Part shown: piece after piece, positions 1 through 11,060 of the stretch
Position numbering within the stretch: the stretch's first letter is position 1
Layout of the letters: each line of letters starts with the position of its first letter
NCBI GenBank assembly: GCA_009767595.1
Contig: VSDK01020647.1
Span: forward strand, 339,271 to 403,270
Direction of reading: 5' to 3'
Length of the DNA: 64,000 bases
Origin: Symbiodinium kawagutii
Lineage: Eukaryota; Sar; Dinophyceae; Suessiales; Symbiodiniaceae
Notes under the pieces: generated by a model
What the model saw: only the letters and a program-made list of their open reading frames with translations
What the model was told of the DNA's origin: nothing
The model's database searches: none
Translations under genes and position numbers: made by a program

Positions 1-312
1 TCCTGCTGACTCTGAGGCTGCTTACCTGAATGCTGCTGCCCGGGAAGTTGGCCCCGAGATACACCGCCACGTTTCTTGTTTGAAATATCACAATGATAAT
101 TATGCTTGACTCATTATTTAGTAACAATACTGCATAATAACTTCCATTTACACATTTGCTGACAAACAAAGTCAGTCAACGATTCTGAATGATTTGATGT
201 GAGTCCAACGGTGAGTTGAGCTGAGGTGGGATTTGATGGGACTTCCATCGAGAAGGCCCCATTAGAAGGCTATGCCATGCACTGCCACTTGGCTGCCGGG
301 GGATAGTTTCAC
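1..312. other. No gene recognised
   Basis: AT-rich unique-looking sequence before the first microsatellite. No ORF with recognisable homology, no RNA gene and no clear repeat is visible. Confidence 0.5.
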
Positions 313-326
313 ATGACTTCATTCCT

Positions 327-329
<3 letters not shown>

Positions 330-390
<61 letters not shown>

Positions 391-438
391 GCCTCTGTCA
401 GGCAATCAGTCAATCAAGCAATCAATCCATTAATCAAG

Positions 439-486
<48 letters not shown>
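330..486. repeat. (ATCA)n microsatellite, two blocks
   Basis: Two tracts of ATCA tetranucleotide repeats (about 330-389 and 439-485) are separated by ~45 bp of imperfect repeat. A small ORF of Asn-Gln-Ser-Ile repeats runs through it but is a by-product of the repeat. Confidence 0.95.
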
Positions 487-549
487 TATCAGTCACTCCT
501 GCAAATGATAAAATTATTGATATTTGTGTTTTCAATATTTCTCTACTAG

Positions 550-930
550 TTACTGATAACTAACCCATTCATCTATTCTGAATTCAAGCCTGGTCCACTA
601 ATGGTTCCCTCACTCACTCCCTGGCCCTGTGAGTCAAGGTCCGAGTATCAATCTCTCTTGCTACGGACCACCGTTGGCAACTGGTTCTGCAAGTTGGCGG
701 TGGGCCACGGGTGTTGCTGAACCTCCTTGCAGCATCACCAACAGTCGCATTCATTCATTCCACTTGGTGTCGGCAGTGCCCCGTTATGGGCTCAAACAAG
801 CATGACACTCGAGAGTCAATTGATAACGATGACGATTTTCAGATTTTCAGCGTCATTGCCCCAGCTGGGCGTGACCCCTTCGTGAAACATGGCAACCTGA
901 GAAGGAGGGAACGAAAGCCAGTGGCCAGTG
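550..930. other. No gene recognised
   Basis: Ordinary-composition DNA between the ATCA microsatellite and the pyrimidine satellite. A 74-codon ORF (711-935) shows no recognisable motif. Confidence 0.5.
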
Positions 931-939
931 GTTAAGAGG

Positions 940-3325
940 CTGATCTCCTCTATTCTTTCCTCCTCTCTTCTCTTTGTCTCCTTGCTCCTCTGTGGTTTTT
1001 CTTTCTTCTTTTTGCTGTTTTTTTCGTTGTTGTTTCTTCCTTTTGCGTCTCCCGTTCCTTTCTTTTTACGTCACTCTCTTTGTCTTTTCCACCCTTCTTG
1101 TTTGTTGTTTTCTCTTCTTGCGCTTGCTCCTCTTCTTCTCCTCTCCTCTTCTCCTCCTCTCTTCTTCCTCTCTTCCGCTCTTCTCTCTTCATCTCTTCCT
1201 CTTCCTGTTTTTTGAATCCTGCTCCTGTCCTGTTGTCCTGCTCTTCCCCTCCTCTCCTCCAGTCGTCCTCTTCTCTTTTTTTTCCCTTCTTCACTTTTTT
1301 TTTCTCCTCTTGTCATGCTCTTCTCGTCTGCTCCTCTTCTTCTCCTCCTTTTGCTTTTTTGTAGCTTTTCCGCCTTGGACCCCCTAGATAACTCCTCCTT
1401 TCTTGTCCTCTCCACTCCTCTCCATTCCCCTCTTCTCTTCCCCCTTCTTTTCTTATCTTCTTCTCCTTCTCTGTCCAACTGCCTCCTCTCCTCACCTCAC
1501 CTCACCTCTCCTCTCCTCTCCTCTCATGCTCTTCTTCTCCTTCCCCAGTCCCCCTGCTCTCGCCCCCTGCCTCCTCTCCTCACCTCACCTCTCCTCTCCT
1601 CTCCTCTCATCTCCCCTCCTTTCTTCTCCTGGAGTATCTTCTCCTCACCTCTCTCTGCTCGCCTCTCCTATCTGCACTGCTCTTCTTCTCCTTCACCACA
1701 AATGTTTTGCCTTCCACACACATGCTATAAACATGCAACTGACCACCACCTGTTGTTGTCTCTCCGTGCGTTGCTTGAGCTTTTCCGCCTTGGACCCTCT
1801 AGATAACTCCTCCTTTCTTGTCCTCTCCTCTCCTCTCCTTCCCCTCTTCTCTTCCCCCTTCTTTCCTTATCTCCTCCTTTCTTGTCCTCTCCTCTCCTTT
1901 CCCCTCTTCCCTTCCCCCTTCTTTTCTTATCTCCTTCTCCTCGCCTCCTCTCATACTCTTCTTCTCCTTTTCCAGTTCCCTGCTCTCGCCACATGCCTCC
2001 TCCCGTCCCCTCTCCTGCCTCGCCTCCTTCTCATACTCTCCGTCTCCTTCCCCAGTCCCCCTGCTCTCGCCGCATGCCTCCTCTCCTCACCTCGCTTCTC
2101 CTCTCCTCTCCTCTCATCTCCCCTCCTTTCTTCTCCTGGCGTCTCCTCTCCTCTCCCACCTCGCCACTTCTCATACTCTTCTTCTCCTTCCCCAGTTCCC
2201 TGCTCTCGCCACATGCCTCCTCCCCTCCCTTCTCCCGACTCGCCTCCTCTCATACTCTTCTTCTCCTTCCCCAGACCCCCTGCTCTCGCCAGATGCCTTC
2301 TCTCCTCACCTCACCTCCTCTCCTCTCCTCTCATGCTCTTCTTCTCCTTCCCCAGTCCCCCTGCTCTCGCCACATGCCTCCTCTCCTCACCTCACCTCAC
2401 CTCTTCTCTCCTCTCCTCTCTTCTCATGCTCTTCTTCTCCTTCCCCAGTCCCCCTGCTCTCGCCACATGCCTCCTCTCCTCACCTCACCTCACCTCTTCT
2501 CTCCTCTCCTCTCTTCTCATGCTCTTCTTCTCCTTCCCCAGTCCCCCTGCTCTCGCCACATGCCTCCTCTCCTCACCTCACCTCTCCTCTCCTCTCCTCT
2601 CATCTCCCCTCCTTTCTTCTCCTGGCGCATCTTCTCCTCACCTCTCTCTGCTCGCCTCTCCTATCTGTACTGCTCTTCTTCTCTTTCACCAGACCTCATC
2701 CTCTGACCACAAATGCTGCGCCTTCCACACACATGCTATAAACATGCAACTGACCACCACCTGTTGTTGTCTCTCCGTGCGTTGCTTAAGCTTTTCCGCC
2801 TTGGACCCTCTAGATAACTCCTCCTTTCTTGTCCTCTCCTCTCCTCTCCTTTCCCCTCTTCTCTTCCCCCTTCTTTTCTTATCTTCTTCTCCTTCTCTGT
2901 CCAAATGCCTCCTCTCCTCACCTCACCTCACCTCTTCTCTCCTCTCCTCTCTTCTCATGCTCTTCTTCTCCTTCCCCAGTCCCCCTGCTCTCGCCACATG
3001 CCTCCTCTCCTCACCTCACCTCTCCTCTCCTCTCCTCTCATCTCCCCTCCTTTCTTCTCCTGGAGTATCTTCTCCTCACCTCTCTCTGCTCGCCTCTCCT
3101 ATCTGCACTGCTCTTCTTCTCCTTCACCACAAATGCTTTGCCTTCCACACACATGCTATAAACATGCAACTGACCACCACCTGTTGTTGTCTCTCCGTGC
3201 GTTGCTTGAGCTTTTCCGCCTTGGACCCTCTAGATAACTCCTCCTTTCTTGTCCTCTCCTCTCCTCTCCTTTCCCGTCTTCTCTTCCCCCTTCTTTCCTT
3301 ATCTCCTTCTCCGTCTCTGTCCAGG
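940..3325. repeat. Pyrimidine-strand satellite with ~420 bp higher-order unit
   Basis: About 2.4 kb in which the plus strand is nearly all C and T. It is built from CTCCTCTCCT-like words with longer units superimposed. A distinctive 95 bp segment (CCACAAATG... through TTTTCCGCCTTGGACCC) occurs at about 1695-1795, 2707-2808 and 3127-3228. Its last part also occurs at about 1365-1385. The spacing is ~420 bp, with one ~1010 bp gap where inner units are expanded. Long ORFs on both strands, up to 681 codons at 1403-3448, are Ser/Leu/Pro or Arg/Glu-Lys only and arise because the composition has few stop codons. I do not call them genes. Confidence 0.93.
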
Positions 3326-3329
3326 CAAC

Positions 3330-4440
3330 ACCCAGGACGGACCAGGGGGGAGTCGAAGGGCATCGGCAGCCAATTGCCTAGTGGTACATTGCCCTCCAAA
3401 AGCATGCCCCGGCCCACCCTTCTCCCCAAGGCTAGGGCGAGATTTTGAACCAGATTTGGACCCACCGCCCCCCAGACCCCTAATCTCACTTCGTTCGCAA
3501 AAAACGACTTCAGCCTAGCTTGACGGCTGGCTTTCGTAATGGACCTCTACCTTTGGTCTAATGAGAGTGCTTGATTGGACAGCCTTTGGGACAGAAGCGA
3601 TGAGACATCATCCCTGCACATTCCTCGAACACTCTCGGTTGAAAAGGAGGACATTTCAGTGGGAACCAAAGACTAGTCTAAGTCTTCTTGGGAGCTGTTG
3701 AAATCAATGCACCAAACTATCATGTATGGTTATTCCATGATCAAAATAGTAATTTCAATCAATCAACTTTACCTTAAAAGGTTCAATCGCAATTTCAATC
3801 AATCATTCTTCCCAATCATCAAGCAGAAATTCCCTGCAAAAAGCATCTTGGGACCGCTTGGCATTGGCATCCAATTCAATAGCTGTGGGCTGGAGTCTGG
3901 TGAAGCGGTGCGTGGAGGGTTTGGAGGCCAGGGATGAGTAGAGATGTTCTAAACCCGATGAACTCAATGTTGCGTTGTCTAGCTTGATTGCTTTGGTTTT
4001 GATAATTAAACGTGCAATCAACTGTTAGTCAGTCAGTGGTTCCATAATCAATCAAGTAATGATGGAGCAATTGATCAACATATTATTCCCACGTTCTGAT
4101 TCAATGACCCCTGCCCAGGATTCTTGGTTGTTCCATGCGAGAACAGCTTTCCCCATGTGCAGCGGAGCAGGGACTGCCGAGTCTTCGCGGGCTGTCCTTC
4201 AAAATAGACTTCAGCAATTTCCTTTGGCAGGCACAAACAAAGAAATGGACATCCGAACAGTTGCACTGTGGGAGCCTTTGTCAACTTACTTAGCAGGCTA
4301 TTATTTATTTGATCACACTCATATGATATCTGTCAGTCAGACTACATGTTCGATAATTGATCAAGCGTTCTGGCATTCTTTCCTGGTATCAATGGGATTA
4401 CAGCCGGCTGACTGATTTTTGATCCAAGGAATACAGTGTC
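3330..4440. other. No gene recognised; AATC-rich spacer
   Basis: Spacer rich in TCAATCAAT and GATT words. A 118-codon plus ORF at 4059-4415 lies just upstream of the methyltransferase-like exon and could be an exon of it, but I recognise no motif in it. Confidence 0.45.
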
Positions 4441-4455
4441 CATTGCAACCAACTC

Positions 4456-5861
4456 TTGTTTGACAACTACCGCTGGTGCGTGGAAACCATCAAGAAGAAC
4501 CATGAGATGCCACATTTCTTCGGAGACATCCTGAACCTGAATCCACGTGGTGTACTTCGTTTGGCTGATGACTATCAAACCAAGCGTCGAAGAATTCAGC
4601 GATGGTTGTTGGTGAACTCCCAGGTCTGCAACACACATTCCTGCACGGAATCCGATTCTGAGCAGTGTCATGTTCCGTTTGCGCACTATGGGGTCAGTGG
4701 CCTCCCTTGCACGGACATGTCTGTGGCACGGGAAATATTGCGAATCCATGAAAGTTCCTTTGTGCGTGATCGAATGCACAACTGAATCTTGACTTCTCAC
4801 AAAATTGCTTTTGGCACCTTTGGATTCAAACAGTCAGTGAGTAGTTGTTACAAATCATGAACATCAAATAGCTACATCTGTTATTGCGTTTCCTCAGCCT
4901 GGGTTGGCCCTTGCCTTGTAGTGATTCATGATTCGTTTCTAGACAGTAAACTCATTGTCACTACTATCATTGATGTCGTGAATCATACCTATAATCGACG
5001 TGCAAGAATTGACTGATGAATTAACTTCTTGAATTTCATCGGTAAAAGAGACAAGTATTCAACGGACGCATTCATTGATTGATTGGGTGGGCTTGGAAAG
5101 TAAAGTTGATACCGTCTACCGTGGAACTGGATATGGAGATGCTGATTCAGTGTCACCCATCGTATGACATGTACCAGCTCTTCTATTCCAACAATGACAC
5201 TGGGCGTGGGGGTGTTTCACGAGATCGCACGTATGTGATATGTGCTCATCGGGACCGCACATCCTGCAAGTTCGACCTGTTGGAGATGCAACAGATCATA
5301 GGCAAAAGAATGCGTTCCAAGGTCAGAACTCAGCCCTTTGATTACTTTATGGCAACGTAAGTGGAAGTAGACCAGGAAGCCGAGAAGGTTGCATTGAGGA
5401 GAAATATCCCCTTCAGACCCAAACAGAATGATTTGACCCACTTGCTGACAGACCGAGAATTGAGATCATTGAATGACTACGAAATCAGCTATCAGGAGGA
5501 ATATGGAGAGCCAGCTTCTGCCAACAGAAACCTCATTGTATTTCTTGGTGACAACGGCAAGTCTTGGAAAACATGGTCAGCCAAGAGTTGTTCCATTCCT
5601 ACATTCCGTAGGAATGCCAAGACAGGACTGTTCTGGTCTCCCTATTTGCGAAGGTTCATGGTGTCTCGGGAAAAACTGGCTGCCATGGGCTGGCCTGTCA
5701 GCGAGTCAATGGCAGCCCCCATGCACTGCAGGCTGATTCCAATGCAGGATATCCTGCGTGCCAGCGACATAGCAGGAAATGCGATGCAGTTTACAACCGT
5801 CGCAAATGCACAGTTAGTTAGCTTGGCATGCTTTGGCCCCTTGGAAATCACCGAAGTTTGA
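4456..5861 (+). CDS. Cytosine-C5 DNA methyltransferase-like protein, multi-exon, possibly a pseudogene
   Basis: I recognise a dinoflagellate family related to C5-cytosine DNA methyltransferases, which transfer a methyl group from S-adenosylmethionine to cytosine. The first coding block (4456-4761) contains GLPCTDMS, the motif-IV Pro-Cys loop with the catalytic Cys, and ends at a GTGCGT donor. A second block (about 5105-5357) holds GVSRDRTYVICAHRDR, matching the motif-VIII region. The third (5361-5861) has YLRRFMVSREKLAAMGWP and IAGNAMQFTTVANAQLVSLACFG, corresponding to the C-terminal RE..A.MG and GN.M motifs IX-X. The SAM-binding motif I and the ENV motif VI are not visible, so exons are missing or lie elsewhere. 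An in-frame TAA at 5358-5360 separates blocks two and three. It overlaps GTAAGT, and a 42 nt in-phase GT-AG intron (5357-5398) would remove it; otherwise this is a nonsense mutation. Confidence 0.7.
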
Positions 5862-5869
5862 TTCTCAGG

Positions 5870-6286
5870 GGATTTGGGCACTGGCAGCAATGGACTGTCA
5901 AAATTAGGCAAACTTGGTGGCTGGCTGGTGGGCACCTTGCGCAAGTTGTGGCACTAGTAGTTGATATTTGATTGGGAATGATTATGTTATAAATAGTATC
6001 TATCACAATGGGAATCCCAAACAATTGAACAGCATAATAAATTTAGGCATTGATTCAGGACCTCAGTGACAATCCAGCGCAATGCCTACCAAGCCCAGGA
6101 TGATTTTGACTTCGCAAATGATTTTTTTGCCTGGTATGGCAATTGACTCCACTGACAGACGACAGAGACACAGATGATTGAAGTGGAAAGTCAGTAAAAA
6201 AGCCAGAAAAAGAACACCGATGGGTCATGTAATGTTTTCAGAGCACTGGTAACACTAGTGGCACATGAATGGATGATGTCGATGTC
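5870..6286. other. No gene recognised
   Basis: AT-rich, GATT/AATC-rich sequence downstream of the methyltransferase-like gene; no motif seen. Confidence 0.45.
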
Positions 6287-6341
6287 CAATGAATGAATGA
6301 ATGAATGAATGAATGAATGAATGAATGAATGAATGAATGAA
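6287..6341. repeat. (GAAT)n microsatellite
   Basis: About thirteen tandem GAAT units. Confidence 0.95.
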
Positions 6342-6570
6342 TGGAACTCCCACAGTCCTTCATATGAATGGATTCAATCAAACAGATTAAAATTTAAAAC
6401 TCTAGAGACTTGAAACGATTGGTTGAACTGTGACATGGTCCTGCAGCAAATCATTCATGACCTGCTTCACTGCAAGCCTTGCCATTATTTAGCTCAGTTC
6501 TCCAAACTAGTAGTGAGCAGATTCATTTGCTACTCAGTCTGAATTGTGCGCAATTCCCTTACTCCAAGCC

Positions 6571-6903
6571 ATGGTGGCCGGGGTGCCATTCAAAGTGGAT
6601 GGAGAGGACGAGTTAGATGAGGTAGACCCCCAAGAGAGTGAAGAGGATGAGGAGGCATCAAATGATGAAGACATGAGTGACGATGAGAGTGAAGATGATG
6701 AAGAAGAAGAAGAAGAAGAGCAGCCCAGAAAGGGAAGAACCCCAGCAGGAAGGGGAAGAGGAGCAGCAGGCAAAGCCAAGGCAAAAGGTACAAAACCAGG
6801 TGCTGTTAAAAAGGCTGCCAAGCCTAAGTCTGATGCTAAGAAGGCAAAGAAGACTACTACACGCAGTAGTACTAAGAAGACCAAGGAGAAAAGCCGAGTA
6901 TAG
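6571..6903 (+). CDS. Acidic N-terminus / lysine-rich C-terminus protein (hypothetical)
   Basis: The ORF opens at 6544; an internal ATG at 6571 is the first Met with a plausible protein after it. Residues ~8-50 are Asp/Glu-rich with a run of Glu, then comes a GRTPAGRGRGAAGKAKAKG segment, and the last ~50 residues are Lys/Ala/Thr-rich, ending KKTKEKSRV and a stop. This charge layout resembles nucleolar or chromatin-associated tails (nucleolin- or nucleoplasmin-like), but no folded domain is present, so I infer no specific function. It lies ~0.7 kb downstream of the methyltransferase-like gene on the same strand and could be a separate small gene or a terminal exon of a neighbour. The Glu run is coded by GAA/GAG repeats and may vary in length. 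Confidence 0.5.
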   Translation: MVAGVPFKVDGEDELDEVDPQESEEDEEASNDEDMSDDESEDDEEEEEEEQPRKGRTPAGRGRGAAGKAKAKGTKPGAVKKAAKPKSDAKKAKKTTTRSSTKKTKEKSRV

Positions 6904-7135
6904 AAGAAGGGAGACAACATGATTTTCAGATATGCCTCGTGGAGAGCAGTGCCAGCAACTCATTAATGGCTTCAGTATCATTTCTTTTTCTTTGGTCTGT
7001 CTGTTTGTAGCCTTTTCATTTTTATGTTCAATCAACAGGGATTTAATTCTATTCCCATTGATAACCCAGTGATTATTTCAAAATCAGTTTGTTTGTGGAT
7101 TCTAGCCGTATATAAGGGACCACTGCTTGCTTCTG

Positions 7136-9879
7136 ATTATAAGGAGACCCACCTCAAAGACTTTATGACACACGTGGAGCCAAAGCGGGCTTCCTCGATG
7201 AAGCTATCCGAGCTGAACTCGAAGGAGCTCCGCAGGGCCTTTTTCGCTTACTTCCGTCAACCACCAGGCAAAAAACCAGATAGTAAACTTGATTCAAATT
7301 GATTGGTGGCGGCTATCAATAATAACTAACTAATCATCATCTTGGGCAGAGCGTCACTTAATTTCGAAGTGAATCTAATTTGACAAAAGAAAATCTAAAG
7401 TAATTCTTAGTCCTGTTGATTGTTGTATTGAATTCACATTTGACTTGGCATTCAAGTTAAATTAACTAGTCCAGACATTCAAGTCAAATTGATTAATCCC
7501 CTTTTTCCATTCAATGCAATATTTTACAACGATTCTTGACATTCATTCAATTCAACGCTCAGGAAGACCAAAGATGAGGTGCGAGAAGACCTTGCCCAGG
7601 AGTACGAGTCTCTGGGAAAACCTGGCAGCGGCAAGTCCCTGAAGACGTTGGTGGCAGAATTGGAAGTTGAATTTTCCAGGCAATGAGGTTTTCTTGGAAT
7701 GTGGCAACAAGAAAGTGAAGCTACCCACTACAAACAAGTGGAAAGATGAGATCTACAAAGAACCTAGTGGTATCCCTTTTGTCACGGACGGCAGGACCAG
7801 TGTGCGTTGTGTCACATTTTTCCAGTCTCAGTCTCAGAAGGAACAGGACAACGAAGTGGAATCCAAGGGCAAAGTTGATCAGAATCAGCCTTCTGGCCAC
7901 AAACCGGCTCCAGTTCCTGTGCCAGGTATGGTTTGCTAAAACTACATCACTAAATCTGTGACATGTTGAATTTGAAGGTTTTTGAAGTGGTTGGCAAATA
8001 ATAAGTTGACAGCTTTCTGATTGACTCTGGTTGACTGGTTGACCGTTGAATGAATTCAATTATTTCCACTTAGTCATGTGTTCATCCGGGTTCTTGTCCA
8101 TTAGGTGCTCCATCAAGTGATGCTGGCAGTGCAGAAGGTACACCGATGCCTGTTTGCGCTTGCAACTATTCCCGTGCTACATGTGAGGATTGTGGCGCAG
8201 GGTGGATGACTGAAACCCAAGCTGGTCGACCGTGCAAGGTAGGTGACCTGTCTGAGACCAAAGTCAGTATATTTTTTTGACCACCTACTATTACTATTAC
8301 AAAATGGAAGATATTACTTTCTAGTAGATTATTGTACTGTAAGTAGTTACTTGACCATGTAATTCAAATTATTATGAAAAAATAGATGGAAATTAGTTAA
8401 TTCAATTTGCTTGTCACGACTCACTAACCTGACTCTCAGACTCAGGTACTGGAGATGGACCTGCCAAGGTCGAACCACCACAGGACTCAGATGATGAGGA
8501 CGACTTGCCTCCCGATTCCGATGATGATCTCGACCTTTCACAGGACTCTAAATTCACCAATATGTGTTAAATTAACCAATCAGTTAAATTAAATTAGTTG
8601 AAGTCGTCAGGAAAATAACTAATCCGTACACATTAACAATTGCCATAATCATCAATTCCATCGGTCCAAAATGCAGGATGCTATTTGCGGCTATTCTCTT
8701 CATGTGTTGGCTGATGGGCGACATTTGGTTCTATACCATGGAGATGACGGGGGGGTTAGATTCCATGACCTTGGCTCCGATGTGCCCGATTGGAAAATCA
8801 GACGGAACAATGCTGAGGGGAAGCACCAAGGGGAGGTGTTCATCCACAGCCGCAATGCCAAATCCTGCTGGGTAGCAAAGTTGAAGTATGAGGAAGTGGC
8901 CAAGTTTCTTCTTGAAGAGCTCAAGACTGCATTCAAAAAGAACAAAGCATCAATCGAGGCAAAAAGGGAAGAGCAGAAAGAAACAGAAACAAAAAGGGAA
9001 GCCTACAGAGTATCTAACAAAAAGAAACAAAGGAAAAAGGGAAGCCTACAGAGTTAGAGCAGGAAGAGGCCCGGAAGAAAGAGGAAGAGAAGAAAAAGGC
9101 CCAGAAGAAGGAGGAACAGCAGAAAGAAAAGCAAAAAGAGGAAGATCAGGAGAGGAAAGACGAGGAAGAGAGGACGAAGAAAGAAGAAGAAGAAGAAGAA
9201 GAAGAAGAAGAAGAAGAAGAAGAAGAAGACAAGCGGAGGAAAGAAGAGGAAAGGCAAAAGGAGGAAGAGCAAAGGAGGAACGATGAAAAGAAAAGGACGG
9301 GGGCCGCAGAGGCATTGAGGCAGAAAATTTTAGAGGAAGAGAGAGAGAGAGAGAGAGAAGTTGCGGCAGGAGCAGAAAGAAAAAGAAGAAATCATGAGGA
9401 GAGAGGTCAGAGAGCAATTGCAAGCAGAGGAGGCTGCGAAGAAATTGAAAGCAGAGGAGGCTGCGAGGAAATCCCAGACCTCAGACGATGCAACACCGGA
9501 AAAGGCGCCCAACGAACCTAAACCAGCCAATGGCCCACAAGTTGAAGGAGCAGGAGATGAGGATCCAGGGAAGAATGCAAAGGAGGATGACATCTTTAAG
9601 GCCCTGGCAGTGGAAGGTGAGGAACCGGTTGAGGCACCAGGAAAGGAAAGTGAGAAAGCTTCTGAGGCATCAGGCGAGAACACAAAGGAGAAAAAAATGA
9701 GAAGACCACGGCTGCTGAAGCTTCAAACATGCAGGGGATGAAGGTTGATGAAGATGAGAATGTGAAGACTAAAGAATCAGAAGCTGAAAGAATCAGGAAG
9801 AACAAAGAGGATGCAAGGAAACGCAAAGAGGCCATGGAACAAGACCGACTCTCCAAGAAAGCCAAGATTCCACCGTGAG
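7136..9879 (+). CDS. Multi-exon hypothetical protein with C-terminal Glu/Lys coiled coil (dinoflagellate-type)
   Basis: A chain of plus-strand exons seems to belong to one gene. The visible blocks are 7136-7302 (contains ELNSKELRRAFFAYFRQ), 7558-7683 (EDLAQEYESLGKPGSGKSLK), 7667-7926, 8105-8239, 8441-8569, 8671-9009 and 9054-9879. The 7926 donor (CCAG|GTATGG) and 8104 acceptor (TTAG|G) form a textbook GT-AG intron of 178 nt with the AG|G seen in dinoflagellates. The 8105-8239 exon has a Cys cluster, ACNYSRATCEDCGAGW. The 8671 exon (GYSLHVLADGRHLVLYHGD) looks like a small folded domain that I cannot name. The C-terminus is a long Glu/Lys/Arg helix ending in KKAKIPP and a stop at 9877-9879. The reading frame changes at ~9010-9053, at a GA run near 9345-9360 and at an A7 run at 9691, so this copy is a pseudogene, has unrecognised tiny introns, or contains sequencing indels. 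Confidence 0.55.
7927..8104 (+). other. GT-AG intron with AG|G acceptor
   Basis: The donor GTATGG follows CCAG, and the acceptor TTAG is followed by G. Removing 178 nt joins two open exons of the coiled-coil gene. A G after the acceptor AG is a known tendency of dinoflagellate introns. Confidence 0.55.
9181..9231 (+). repeat. (GAA)n microsatellite inside the coiled-coil exon
   Basis: About 15 consecutive GAA units coding for poly-Glu in the frame of the surrounding Lys/Glu helix. Confidence 0.9.
9342..9360 (+). repeat. (GA)n run at a frame change
   Basis: About nine GA units. The Glu/Arg-rich frame upstream and the frame downstream differ by an amount that gain of one GA dinucleotide would repair. 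Confidence 0.75.
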
Positions 9880-9899
9880 GACAGCTAGCGCTGGGATGG

Positions 9900-11060
9900 G
9901 GTTGGAGTGCATCATCTTGTGGTCAACTTTCCATATCATCGAGTTTCTTTTTTACCAAAGCCTATACTACAATAGATTTCCATAGTGTTTCTGATTTCTT
10001 TTTAGTTTGTTAGTATTTTTGTTTGATATTATAAAATGTGTACACTATAGATTTCCTATGCTTTCACTAGAATCATGTATTTTCCTTTATTTTCCCTTCT
10101 TGTCTTTCAATTTCATTTTTTTCGTTGGTTTTCCTTGGTTTTCCTTCGTTATTTTCCCTTATTTGTTGGTTTTCCTTGGTTTTCCTTAATTATTTTCCCT
10201 TATTCTCCCTTCAATTTTCACTGGTTGTTCAATGGTCTTCATTGATTTTCAATGGTTTTCATTGATTTTCGTTGGTTGTTCATTCAATTTTCACCGACGC
10301 TCATTGGTTTTTCAATGGTGTTCATTGATTTTCATTAGTTTTTCAATGGTTTTCATTGATTGTTTTTGTTTGGTTTTTCATTAGTTTTTCAATGGTTTTC
10401 GTTGGTTTTCCTTGGTTATTTTCCCTTATTTTCCATTATTTTCCTTTATTTTCCTTTATTTTCCTTTGTTTTCCTTTGTTTTCCTTTATTTTCCCTTATT
10501 TTCCCTTGTTTTCCCTTATGTTCCCTTATTTTCCCTTATTTTCCCTTATTTTCCTTTATTTTCCGTTATTTTCCCTTATTTTCATTCAATGCTCATTGAT
10601 TTTCATTGGTTTTTCAATAGTTTTCATTGATTTTCGTCGGTTTTTCAATAGTTTTCATTGCTTTTCGTTGGTTTTTCAATGGTTTTCATTGATTCTCGTT
10701 GGTTTTTCAATGGTTTCATTGATTTTCGTTGGTTTTTCAATGGTTTTCATTTATTTTCGTTACTTTTTGAATGGTTTTCATTGATTTTCGTTGGTTTTTC
10801 AATGGTTTTCATATGGTCTTTATTGATTTGCATTGCTTTTCATTAGTTTCTCAATGGTTTTCATTGATTTTCATTGATTGCCTTTTGTATTTCAATGGTT
10901 TTCACTGATTTTCCTGGATGCTTGATAGTTTCTCAATGGTTTTCATTGATTTCGAAATTAATTTCTCGTCTTTTACTCTCGCTATTTTGATTGGAATCAG
11001 TCTTTGATTTATTTTCACTTTTCATTATTTTTTCATTTTCTTTTATAGTTGTTTAATCTT
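9900..11060. repeat. TTTTC-word low-complexity desert
   Basis: The plus strand consists largely of degenerate 10-20 bp words such as TTTTCATTGATTTTCGTTGG (10.2-10.95 kb) and TTTTCCCTTA (10.1-10.6 kb). Small Phe/Ser/Leu ORFs here are compositional. No gene is recognised. Confidence 0.85.

Noticed and set aside
950-1294. Arg/Glu/Lys-rich minus ORFs resembling coiled coils
   Set aside because: Complement of the pyrimidine satellite; composition only.
1403-3448. 681-codon plus-strand ORF and overlapping long ORFs on both strands
   Set aside because: The DNA is a C/T satellite almost free of A and G on one strand; long Ser/Leu/Pro frames are expected and no domain is visible.
9046-9423. Leu/Ser/Phe-rich minus ORFs opposite the coiled-coil exon
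   Set aside because: Antisense of the GAA repeat; no independent support.
10007-10846. Several 60-142 codon Phe/Ser/Leu-rich ORFs that look like membrane proteins
   Set aside because: They are translations of the TTTTC word repeat in three frames, not independent genes.
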